Positions 1-7,522 of a stretch of DNA of 9,229 bases are shown here, piece by piece. The notes beneath the pieces were generated by a model. It made no database searches, was not told the DNA's origin, and saw nothing but the letters and a program-made list of their open reading frames with translations. Origin of the DNA: Flavobacterium sp. GTDB taxonomy: Bacteria; Bacteroidota; Bacteroidia; Flavobacteriales; Flavobacteriaceae. How positions within the stretch are numbered: position 1 is the stretch's first letter; the number at the start of each line of letters is the position of its first letter. The stretch covers positions 1 through 9,229 of the forward strand of contig JASLGC010000232.1 of NCBI GenBank assembly GCA_030150335.1, in the 5' to 3' direction. A program made the position numbers and the translations under genes.

Positions 1-3000
1 GTGTTTATGCTCAAAACAAAGAAATTAAAGGAAAAGTTGTAGCTGCAGGTGACGGAATGTCTTTGCCAGGTGCAACTGTGTTCATTAAAGGCACAAAAGA
101 AGGAGTTCAAACTGATTTAGACGGTAATTACTCAATTAAAGTAAAGGGTAATGACGCTATATTAGTGTTTGAATTCATGGGATTCAACACTGTTGAAAAA
201 AAGGTAGGAGCGCAATCTATTGTTAACGTATCTTTAGCAGATGCTACTGAAATGATTGATGAGGTTGTTATTACTACAGGGTATGAAAAACTTTCAAAAA
301 GAACTTTTACAGGAGCGATTAGTACAATCTCTGAAAAGGAGTTGAAAGTTGAAGGTATGCCTGATGTAAGTAGAATGATTGAAGGTAAAGCTGCAGGAGT
401 ATCTGTACAAAACGTAACAGGAACTTTCGGTGCTGCACCTAAAATTACTGTTCGTGGTTCATCTTCTATTTTTGGTGATACTAAGCCATTATGGGTTATT
501 GACGGAATGGTACAAGAAGAAATTGTTAACGTATCTTTTGAAGATTTAGCTTCTGGAAATGCATCAACGATGTTAAGTTCTGCTGTAGCAGGGTTAAATG
601 CAAGTGATGTGTTAAGTATAGAGATTTTAAAAGATGCTGCGGCAACTTCTATTTATGGAGCACGCGCAATGAATGGTGTGGTTGTAATTACTACAAAATC
701 AGGTAGAAGAGACACTCCATTAACTGTAACTTACAATTTAGAAAATACTTTGAGAGAAGTTCCGAATTATGGAAGTTATGATATTTTAAATTCTCAAAAA
801 TCAATGGGAATTTTATCAGAGATGGAATCAAAAGGTTTATTGACTGATCCTTCAATTGCTCAAGGTAGATATGGTGGTATTTACAATATCTATTTTAATG
901 CTACACATCAATATGATCCTAGTTTAAATAATGGGAATGGTGGGTATTTAGTGTCAAATAATGCAATTGCTAAGAATGACTTTTTACGTAAGTATGAGTA
1001 TGCAAATACAGATTGGTTTAAAGTATTATTTAGACCTTCTATTATGCAGAATCACTCTTTAAGTTTTTCAGGAGGGGGTAAGAATGCATCTTATTATGCA
1101 TCTATTGGATATTTAAATGATCCAGGATGGACAATTGCGGATAATGTTAAGAGATTAACAGCAAACTTAAAAACTACATTTTTCTTAAATGATAAAATTA
1201 CTTTAGGTTTATCTACAATTGCATCTATTAGAAAGCAAAATGCTCCAGGAAGTTTTGATCGTCAAGATGATCCTGTTGGAGGTTCAGTATCTAGAAATTT
1301 TGATATCAACCCTTTTAATTACGCATTAAATACATCAAGAGCATTAAGACCTTATGATGATAATGGAAATTATGAGTATTATAGACAAAACTGGGCTAAA
1401 TTTAATGTTTTAGATGAAATCGATAATAACTACATGGAGTTAGATGTAAAAGACATTAAATTCCAAGTTGATTTAGATTATAAGTTAATGGATGGATTGA
1501 AATTTAATTCGTCTGCTGCTGTTAGATATGTTGATTCAAATCGCGATCACTCAATTCACGAGAACTCAAACGTTGCAGCTGCTTATAGAGCTGATGAAAC
1601 TAAAATTGTAAAAGATCAAAATATTTATTTATATCAAGATCCTTCAAAACCTGATGCTCAAAAGCAAGTGGTTTTAAAAGAAGGAGGTATTTTACATAAA
1701 TATAAAAATACGTTAACATCTTATAACTGGAGAAACTCTTTTTCTTATGATAAGATTTTTGGAGAACAAGATCAGCATGAAATCAATGCTTTTGTTGGAA
1801 GTGAATTAAGATCTATCGATAGAGATTATTCAAATAATAGCCAATATGGAATTTTATTTGATAAAGGATATACTGTTGCAACTGATCCGAAATTAATGGA
1901 GAAGTTAATCGGAGAAGGAGATTATATGTTCAAACAAGGTTTTGATAAAGAAAGAACTGTTGGTTTCTTCGGTAAAGTAGCTTATACTTATGATGCAAGA
2001 TATACTGTGTCTTTAACAGGGCGTACAGATGCTTCTAATCAACAAGGGGGAGATAAAACAATGTGGTTGCCTACATGGACTGTTTCAGGAAAGTGGAATG
2101 CTAAACAAGAGAAGTTTTTAATTGATAATTCAACTGTTAGTGACTTAAGTTTTAGAGGGTCTTATGGATTAACTGCGACTTCAGGTCCTGCATCTAATTC
2201 ATTAGCAATTTTCAAAAATTCAATTACAGTATCTAGATTTGATCCTGAAACAAGAGAAACTGGATTAGTAATTGAAAGTTTACAAAATAACGATTTGACT
2301 TGGGAAAAACAATACGAAGCAAACGTTGGATTTGATTTAGGTTTATTCAATAATAGAATTTATATTTCTTCTGACGTTTATCAACGTAAAGCATTTGATT
2401 TAGTTGATATTGTAAGAACATCTGGTATTGGTGGAGAAGTACAGAAATGGGGTAACAATGCGGATATGACTACAAAAGGAGTTGAAGCTAGTATAACTAC
2501 ACGTAATATTACAGGAGGAGATTTCAAATGGACATCATCTATTAATCTTTCTTACTACGACCAAAGAATTGATAAATTAGCATATGAACCAAGAGCTTTT
2601 GATTTAATTAAAGGAACTGGTGGTAATGTTGTAGGTGGTGCAAGAAATACATTGTATTCTTACCAATTTACAGGTTTAAATAAAGATGGTTTGCCAACAT
2701 TCATTATGCCAGAAGGTATTGATGATGTAATTGGTGGAGCAGAATTCCAAGATTCACAAGATGTAACTGCTTACTTAAAGAAAGAAGGGTCTGTTGAACC
2801 AAATAAAACTTTAGGATTCAGTAATACATTCCAATATAAAAACTGGACATTAGACATGTTGATTGTTGGTTCGGCAGGAAATGTTGTGCGTTTGGACCCT
2901 ATTTTTGGATCAACTTATAACGATAGCCAAACTTTTACAAAAGACATGAATAATAGATGGGTAATGCCTGGTGATGAGTTATACACTAATGTACCTGTTA

Positions 3001-3320
3001 TTGCTGATGCTTCAACTATCTCAGAAATGGGTTCAAATGTAATTAATAGAGCTTACAATACTTATAATTATTCTGATGCTCGTGTAGCAAAAGGAGATTT
3101 TGTAAGAGTTAAGAACTTGACATTAGGATATGAGTTCCCTGAATTATTAAAGAAACAAATGAGAGTTTCTACGTTTGGTGTGAAGTTGTCTGTAACTAAC
3201 CCATTCTTATTATATTCAGATAAAAAATTAAATGGTCAAGATCCTGAATTCTTTAGAGTTGGAGGGGTTGCAATGCCTGTAACAAGACAATATACATTGA
3301 CCTTAAATTTATCAATTTAA
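1..3320 (+). CDS. SusC/RagA-type TonB-dependent outer-membrane transporter (5' partial)
   Basis: This is the energy-coupled outer-membrane barrel of a SusCD importer. The frame is open to the left edge (first whole codon at base 3), so the first in-window ATG at base 57 is not the start. The visible protein has 1105 residues and opens with VYAQ, which looks like the end of a signal peptide, so only about 20-25 residues should be missing. Domains in order are: a carboxypeptidase-like regulatory beta-sandwich (visible residues about 8-75, with LPGATVFIKGT and TDLDGNYSI); a TonB-box-like DEVVITTGY at 258-284; a plug (about 95-240) with IFGDTKPLWVIDGM and LKDAAATSIYGARAMNGV; then a long beta-barrel ending in TRQYTLTLNLSI. 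The plug motifs are those of SusC proteins, not of siderophore or B12 receptors. SusD follows after 11 bp. The family is certain; the substrate is unknown. Confidence 0.96.
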   Translation, partial: VYAQNKEIKGKVVAAGDGMSLPGATVFIKGTKEGVQTDLDGNYSIKVKGNDAILVFEFMGFNTVEKKVGAQSIVNVSLADATEMIDEVVITTGYEKLSKRTFTGAISTISEKELKVEGMPDVSRMIEGKAAGVSVQNVTGTFGAAPKITVRGSSSIFGDTKPLWVIDGMVQEEIVNVSFEDLASGNASTMLSSAVAGLNASDVLSIEILKDAAATSIYGARAMNGVVVITTKSGRRDTPLTVTYNLENTLREVPNYGSYDILNSQKSMGILSEMESKGLLTDPSIAQGRYGGIYNIYFNATHQYDPSLNNGNGGYLVSNNAIAKNDFLRKYEYANTDWFKVLFRPSIMQNHSLSFSGGGKNASYYASIGYLNDPGWTIADNVKRLTANLKTTFFLNDKITLGLSTIASIRKQNAPGSFDRQDDPVGGSVSRNFDINPFNYALNTSRALRPYDDNGNYEYYRQNWAKFNVLDEIDNNYMELDVKDIKFQVDLDYKLMDGLKFNSSAAVRYVDSNRDHSIHENSNVAAAYRADETKIVKDQNIYLYQDPSKPDAQKQVVLKEGGILHKYKNTLTSYNWRNSFSYDKIFGEQDQHEINAFVGSELRSIDRDYSNNSQYGILFDKGYTVATDPKLMEKLIGEGDYMFKQGFDKERTVGFFGKVAYTYDARYTVSLTGRTDASNQQGGDKTMWLPTWTVSGKWNAKQEKFLIDNSTVSDLSFRGSYGLTATSGPASNSLAIFKNSITVSRFDPETRETGLVIESLQNNDLTWEKQYEANVGFDLGLFNNRIYISSDVYQRKAFDLVDIVRTSGIGGEVQKWGNNADMTTKGVEASITTRNITGGDFKWTSSINLSYYDQRIDKLAYEPRAFDLIKGTGGNVVGGARNTLYSYQFTGLNKDGLPTFIMPEGIDDVIGGAEFQDSQDVTAYLKKEGSVEPNKTLGFSNTFQYKNWTLDMLIVGSAGNVVRLDPIFGSTYNDSQTFTKDMNNRWVMPGDELYTNVPVIADASTISEMGSNVINRAYNTYNYSDARVAKGDFVRVKNLTLGYEFPELLKKQMRVSTFGVKLSVTNPFLLYSDKKLNGQDPEFFRVGGVAMPVTRQYTLTLNLSI

Positions 3321-3331
3321 TCTAGAGTAAT

Positions 3332-4810
3332 ATGAAATATTTAAAATATGCAGCATACGTAATTGCTTCTGTCTCATTGGTTGGGTGTTCAAGTTTTCTT
3401 GACGAAACGCCTGATCAACGTACTAAGCTTGACACTCCTGCAAAAGCAAAAGATTTACTAGTATATGCCTATCCATCTGCAAATAGTTTTTATGTAATGG
3501 AGGCGATGTCAGATAACTTTGGAGATTCAAAAAGAACTCAGAATACAGCAGTTGATAATACAAAATATTATCGTTGGGAAACTGAATTGCAAGAATCATG
3601 GGATTCACCAGCTGAATTTTGGGAATCGTCTTATTTAGCAATTGCTCATGCTAACCACGCTTTAGAGGCAATTGAAGAGATGAATATTAGCCCTAAAGAA
3701 AAAAATGAAATTAGAGGAGAAGCTTTGTTGGCTCGTGCTTATAACCACTGGATGATTGCAATGTTATTCTGTGAAGCTTATGACCCTGCAACAGCTGATA
3801 CTAAATTAGGTATTCCTTATATTGACCAACCTGAGAAAACGCTTTATAAAGATTACGAAAGAGGTACTCTTAAACAAGTGTATGATAAGTTAGAGGCTGA
3901 TATAATCGAAGGTAATAAGTTAGTTACAGATAATTATAAGCAAGTTGCTTTTCACTTTAATAGAAATGCTGGTAAGGCTTTAGCTACTAGATTTTTTGCA
4001 GTGAAAGGTGATTTTGATAAAGTTTTAGAATATTCTGACGTTTTAGGAGATGCTCCTACAGGAAAGTTAAGAAGCTATGCTGATTTAAATGGGGAAGGAG
4101 TAAATGCTCAAGGGCAATTATTTGGTTCTCCAAGTATGCCAACGAATTTATTAATTTCAGGTAGTCGTACTTTATTAAATAGAGTATACAGTAGAAATCG
4201 TTTTGGTATTACAAGAGAAATCTTAGTTGAGCGTATTAGTGCTAAATATAATCCGTTTGATGTAAGTTATAGTTACGATGCGTACGGAAGTGGGCAAGAC
4301 GTATTCTATTATCCGCGCTTTTTTGAGTACTTTGTATATTCAAATAAAAGTGCAGGTTCAGGACAACCTTATGTTAATATTCCATTGTTAACACAAGATG
4401 AGTGGTTTTTATATAGAATTGAGGCTACTATCATGAAAGGAGATTTAGACAAAGCTGCAAGAATGATAGGCTTTTTCGCTAAATTCAGAACTGATGGTAA
4501 CCAAGACGAAAGTCAATTAACTACACGTACTATTCTTAGTAAGATTGGTAATGCAGATGAGTACCAACCTTTTTATTCTTTAACTACTGAACAACGTAAG
4601 ATGTTTAAGTTTGTGGCAGAAATGAGAAGAACTGAATTTATGCAGTTGGGGAACAGATGGTATGATATCAAACGTTTCAATTTGCCTGTTGTTCATAAAA
4701 CACTTGTGGAAGGTGAAACTTTAGAGTTACAACCTTTGGATCCAAGAAAGGCAGTGCAATTGCCAATTTCTGCTTTAAGTGCAGATTTAACACCTAATCC
4801 AAGAGACTAA
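3332..4810 (+). CDS. SusD/RagB-family substrate-binding surface lipoprotein
   Basis: This is the lid and substrate-binding partner of the upstream SusC barrel, expected on the outer face of the outer membrane. The 492-residue length is usual for the family. It has a lipoprotein signal peptide with lipobox SLVGC (lipidated Cys19), followed by SSFLDETPD, a common start for mature SusD proteins. Helical TPR-like segments follow, including RGEALLARAYNHW (about residues 128-140), where the family consensus has a helix of this type. The C-terminal signature MRRTEFMQLGNRWYDIKRF (residues 431-449) and the late LPIS...NPRD ending are classic SusD features. Start is the ATG just after the susC stop; no Shine-Dalgarno is visible, as usual in this phylum. 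The stop codon shares a base with the next start. The family is clear; the ligand cannot be inferred. Confidence 0.96.
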   Translation: MKYLKYAAYVIASVSLVGCSSFLDETPDQRTKLDTPAKAKDLLVYAYPSANSFYVMEAMSDNFGDSKRTQNTAVDNTKYYRWETELQESWDSPAEFWESSYLAIAHANHALEAIEEMNISPKEKNEIRGEALLARAYNHWMIAMLFCEAYDPATADTKLGIPYIDQPEKTLYKDYERGTLKQVYDKLEADIIEGNKLVTDNYKQVAFHFNRNAGKALATRFFAVKGDFDKVLEYSDVLGDAPTGKLRSYADLNGEGVNAQGQLFGSPSMPTNLLISGSRTLLNRVYSRNRFGITREILVERISAKYNPFDVSYSYDAYGSGQDVFYYPRFFEYFVYSNKSAGSGQPYVNIPLLTQDEWFLYRIEATIMKGDLDKAARMIGFFAKFRTDGNQDESQLTTRTILSKIGNADEYQPFYSLTTEQRKMFKFVAEMRRTEFMQLGNRWYDIKRFNLPVVHKTLVEGETLELQPLDPRKAVQLPISALSADLTPNPRD

Positions 4811-5925
4811 TGAAAAAGAACATTAAAAGTATATTAGCATTAATGGTGTTAGCTGCATCATTTGCTAGTTGTGAAAAAGATGATAAGTTAAACTCTGAAA
4901 GTAATTTAGTAGGAGGAGAGCAAGTTGTAAGAAATGAAGTGGATGATTATTTAGATGCTACTTTTACCAAGCCTTATAATATTGGAGTTGATTATAGATG
5001 GGATAGAAATCAATATGGTCCAGGACGTGACGTATTGAGAAACCTTTTTCCAGCTAAATTAGAGAATGTGCAACCTGCAATGGAAATGGTTGATAAGGTT
5101 TGGTTACAAACATATAAGACAGTTGCAGGTGAAAAGTTTTTGAAAAATATTCGTCCAGGGAGTTTATTAATCGCTGGGGGGTATGCATTTAATGATGATG
5201 GGACAAGAACTCTTGGTTTAGCATCAGGAGGGGTTCAAATTACATTATATGAAACAGACTTTTTAGGTAGTGAGTTGGAATCTGCAGAGCAATTTATCCA
5301 TACTATTCAACATGAGTATATTCATATTATTAACCAAAAGCAAGAATTTGATGAATTGCAATTTGGTGATAAGAATAAAGGAAAATACACTCCTCAATGG
5401 TATGAAGTTCCTTCAGCTTTTAGGGATAATCGCGGAAATCCAAAAGTATTTAAAGATGGAGTAACTTGGAATATTGATTCATATGCAAATATTTTAGGAT
5501 TTGTTACAGGTTATTCTCGTTCTAATACTTTTGAAGATTTTGCTGAAGTAGCTTCTTATTTGTTAGCAAGAACACCAGAAGAGTATGATGCGATGCTTGC
5601 TAATATTAAAAAGTACGAGAGCATGACTCCTGCAGAAAGAGCTGAATATGGTTTAACTTCTGATTTATATCAAACAGGTGGTGTTGAAAAAATTGAATAC
5701 AAAGTGAATTTAGTGAAAGATTATTTTATGAAAAACTTTGGTATTGATTTTAATGAATTAATAAGAGTTGCAAATAAAAATGCTGCTGAATCTCCGATGT
5801 TAAATAAAGGAACAACTGGAAAAGCAACTTTCGGTGTTCAAGCGATGTCTAAAGGGACAGAACCGAATGTAAGATACTGTCAGCACCATGCAGATGCACA
5901 AAAATCAAGTAAAAAAGGATTATAA
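4810..5925 (+). CDS. SusCD-associated zinc metallohydrolase lipoprotein (HExxH)
   Basis: A putative zinc-binding metallopeptidase lipoprotein of 371 residues, of the type annotated as substrate import-associated zinc metallohydrolase (Peptidase_Mx1-like). The lipobox ends SFASC (Cys21). The mature protein begins CEKDDK, and the K-D-D triplet matches the Bacteroidota lipoprotein export signal, predicting a surface location. The catalytic motif is HEYIH at residues 168-172 (H168 and H172 as zinc ligands, E169 as catalytic base). A downstream EDFAEV (E242-V247) supplies a likely third ligand, E246, after the family-typical ILGFVTGY. A C-terminal tail from about residue 332 carries CQHH (357-360). 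The ATG overlaps the SusD stop by one base (TAATG), implying translational coupling. Hydrolysis of a peptide bond is inferred from the motif; the true substrate is unknown. Confidence 0.9.
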   Translation: MKKNIKSILALMVLAASFASCEKDDKLNSESNLVGGEQVVRNEVDDYLDATFTKPYNIGVDYRWDRNQYGPGRDVLRNLFPAKLENVQPAMEMVDKVWLQTYKTVAGEKFLKNIRPGSLLIAGGYAFNDDGTRTLGLASGGVQITLYETDFLGSELESAEQFIHTIQHEYIHIINQKQEFDELQFGDKNKGKYTPQWYEVPSAFRDNRGNPKVFKDGVTWNIDSYANILGFVTGYSRSNTFEDFAEVASYLLARTPEEYDAMLANIKKYESMTPAERAEYGLTSDLYQTGGVEKIEYKVNLVKDYFMKNFGIDFNELIRVANKNAAESPMLNKGTTGKATFGVQAMSKGTEPNVRYCQHHADAQKSSKKGL

Positions 5926-5927
5926 TT

Positions 5928-6770
5928 ATGAGAAAGAGATTATTAAATATTCGTAATGCAAGTAAATTTTTAGCTGTATTAGCTTTAGCTGCAATTACTT
6001 TTACATCTTGTTCGAATAACGATAATGATGTATTTGATAAAGATCCAATATTACGTCTTGAAGAAGGGAAAGCTGAATTACAAAATAAATTAGTTGATAG
6101 TGAGTACGGATGGTTGGTGTCTTTTAGTCCTGATGGAGGTACTTATTTAGGAGAATTCAACGTTTGGATGGATTTTTCTAAAGATTGGACAGTTAATATA
6201 AAGACGGATTTAGATCCATCAGATTTGGAAGCAGATAAGGAGGTTTATAATTTTACTATGCTTAAAACATTTGCTTTAAGCTTTCCTCATGGAGGTAAAT
6301 TGCATGAGTTTACTTCTATGGCTGCTGAGGATTTGAGAACTGATTTCGAGTTTATCTTTCAAAAATATTTAGAAGATGGATCAATTGAATTTGAAGGATT
6401 TATCACTAAGCAAAAAGTAGTTTTTAGAAAAGCTACTTTAGAAGATAAAGAGTTTAATTTTAAAGAGAAGTGGAATGCTTACAATAGATTAAACAATATT
6501 TCTTCAGTTAAGGTTACTGTTAATAATAAAACAACAAATTTCAATTGGGGCTTTATAGGAGACTGGAGATCTGCGCAAATTGGAAGTAGTGCTACTGGAT
6601 ATTTAACGGAGACTTCTGTTGTTACTTTTAATGCATTAGAAGATGGTACAACTTTAAAGTTGATTCCAGAATTAACTTTATCGGATGGAAGTACAATTAA
6701 TGAATTGGTTTGGAAGAACTCTAGTTATTATGGAGAATCTGAAACAAATAGTACTATAGTACTTAAATAA
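5928..6770 (+). CDS. DUF4302-family lipoprotein (short form)
   Basis: A 280-residue lipoprotein with lipobox TFTSC (Cys28), then SNNDNDVFDKD, an Asn/Asp-rich linker that fits surface export. It resembles DUF4302 proteins through RLEEGKAELQ and YGWLVSF near residues 43-67, the LSFPHGGKLHEFTS segment, DFEFIFQKYLEDGSIEFEG, and a late LIPELTLSDGSTINELVWK. The function of this family is not known; no enzyme motif is visible, and a beta-rich binding domain is plausible. From memory the family is usually longer (around 400 residues), so this looks like a compact version. It starts 2 bp after the metallohydrolase stop and is the last gene before a strong terminator, so it belongs to the same transcript. 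An accessory role at the SusCD complex is inferred from context only. Confidence 0.82.
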   Translation: MRKRLLNIRNASKFLAVLALAAITFTSCSNNDNDVFDKDPILRLEEGKAELQNKLVDSEYGWLVSFSPDGGTYLGEFNVWMDFSKDWTVNIKTDLDPSDLEADKEVYNFTMLKTFALSFPHGGKLHEFTSMAAEDLRTDFEFIFQKYLEDGSIEFEGFITKQKVVFRKATLEDKEFNFKEKWNAYNRLNNISSVKVTVNNKTTNFNWGFIGDWRSAQIGSSATGYLTETSVVTFNALEDGTTLKLIPELTLSDGSTINELVWKNSSYYGESETNSTIVLK

Positions 6771-6775
6771 CACAT

Positions 6776-6804
6776 AAAGAGCCGCAATTGCGGCTCTTTT
6801 TTTT
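6776..6804 (+). terminator. Intrinsic terminator of the SusCD operon
   Basis: A perfect inverted repeat of 10 bp arms (6776-6785 and 6790-6799, core GAGCCGC/GCGGCTC) with an AATT loop, followed by a run of eight T (6797-6804). It lies 5 bp after the DUF4302 stop. The T-run on the + side only makes it directional for the uptake operon. Confidence 0.93.
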
Positions 6805-6818
6805 GTCTTGCATTATAG

Positions 6819-6826
6819 TATCTTTG
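6819..6826 (+). promoter_or_regulatory. Possible -7 promoter element for the phosphopantetheinyl transferase gene
   Basis: TATCTTTG matches the Bacteroidota -7 consensus TAnnTTTG and sits 25 bp before the ATG at 6852, directly after the operon terminator. There is no TTG at the usual 17-23 bp spacing upstream (the nearest is 13 bp away), so the -33 half is weak. A promoter is expected here because the preceding operon is terminated. Confidence 0.5.
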
Positions 6827-6851
6827 AACTTCAATAATCACAGTAAACGAT

Positions 6852-7463
6852 ATGCCATTAATAAAGAAAATAGACAAGGGGTCTACAACTGTCTATCTTT
6901 GGAAAATAGAAGAGTCATTTGATGAACTAAGAAAAGATTTGCATTTAAGAGATGCGAGTAATACTCGCTTAGAAGGAATGAAGTCTGAAGTGCATCAACG
7001 TGGCTTTTTAAGTATAAGACATTTGCTAAAAGCAGCTGGGTATAGTGATGCAGAGCTGTTATATGACGAAAATGGCAAACCCTATTTAGTAGATAACAAG
7101 CATATTTCTATCTCTCATTCATTTCAATATGCAACAATCATTATCAGTGATGAAAATGTTGGGATTGATATTGAAATGAAGCGCGATAAAATAAAGCGAA
7201 TTGCAAATAAGTTCTGTAATTCTCAAGAGTTAGCAAGTGTAGCTGGTAGAGAAGACGAAATACAACTTTTAACAACTATTTGGTGTGCTAAAGAAGCTAT
7301 GTACAAAATGTGTAACTCACGTAGTTTAAGCTTCAAAGATGATATGTCTGTTGATTATGTTAATAATGTTTCCTCTGTGCAATCAAAAGATTATTCTAAA
7401 AAGTTTAAATATGAATTAGTTGATTTAAATATGTTTTTATTAGTATATACTTTTGAAAATTAG
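6852..7463 (+). CDS. 4'-phosphopantetheinyl transferase superfamily protein (Sfp-type)
   Basis: A cytoplasmic enzyme that transfers the 4'-phosphopantetheine arm of CoA onto a serine of an acyl or peptidyl carrier protein, making the holo form. At 203 residues it is in the range of compact Sfp/Gsp-type enzymes and longer than typical AcpS. Visible signatures are NKHISISHS, the Mg-binding GIDIE (residues 104-108, with D106 and E108) and WCAKEAMYK (144-152, with E148 and K152), which together identify the superfamily. No carrier protein or synthase gene is nearby, so the target could be fatty-acid ACP or a secondary-metabolite carrier. The start is the ATG just downstream of a TAnnTTTG element. 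It lies between two transcription signals and appears monocistronic. Confidence 0.93.
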   Translation: MPLIKKIDKGSTTVYLWKIEESFDELRKDLHLRDASNTRLEGMKSEVHQRGFLSIRHLLKAAGYSDAELLYDENGKPYLVDNKHISISHSFQYATIIISDENVGIDIEMKRDKIKRIANKFCNSQELASVAGREDEIQLLTTIWCAKEAMYKMCNSRSLSFKDDMSVDYVNNVSSVQSKDYSKKFKYELVDLNMFLLVYTFEN

Positions 7464-7472
7464 AATAATAGT

Positions 7473-7501
7473 TTGTTTATAACTCTAAATTTGTATTTTT
7501 G
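7473..7501 (+). promoter_or_regulatory. Predicted Bacteroidota promoter for the Bax inhibitor-1-like gene
   Basis: TTG at 7473-7475 (within TTTG), an 18-bp spacer, then TATTTTTG at 7494-7501. This fits the TTG-N(17-23)-TAnnTTTG pattern described for this phylum. A second TAnnTTTG match (TAAATTTG, 7486-7493) lies directly before it but has no correctly spaced -33. Transcription would begin near 7507, leaving a short leader of about 15 bases before the ATG at 7523. Confidence 0.65.
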
Positions 7502-7522
7502 ATACGAAATTAATTGACGGAT

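Noticed and set aside
57..59. First in-window ATG as the start of the SusC gene
   Set aside because: The same frame is open to the left edge and encodes VYAQNKEIKGKVV, the end of a signal peptide and the first strand of the regulatory domain, so the true start lies outside the window.
3423..3641. A 72-codon open frame on the - strand inside susD
   Set aside because: The overlapping + strand protein is a clear SusD; there is no separate promoter or family resemblance.
5270..5464. A 64-codon open frame on the + strand inside the metallohydrolase gene
   Set aside because: It overlaps the HEYIH coding region in another frame and has no recognisable features.
6776..6799. The perfect palindrome as an operator or attachment site
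   Set aside because: It is directly followed by eight T and sits 5 bp after a stop codon, which is fully explained by an intrinsic terminator.
7514..7516. TTG as the start of the Bax inhibitor-1-like gene
   Set aside because: It adds only three residues; the ATG at 7523 gives a natural N-terminus and lies further from the predicted transcription start near 7507.
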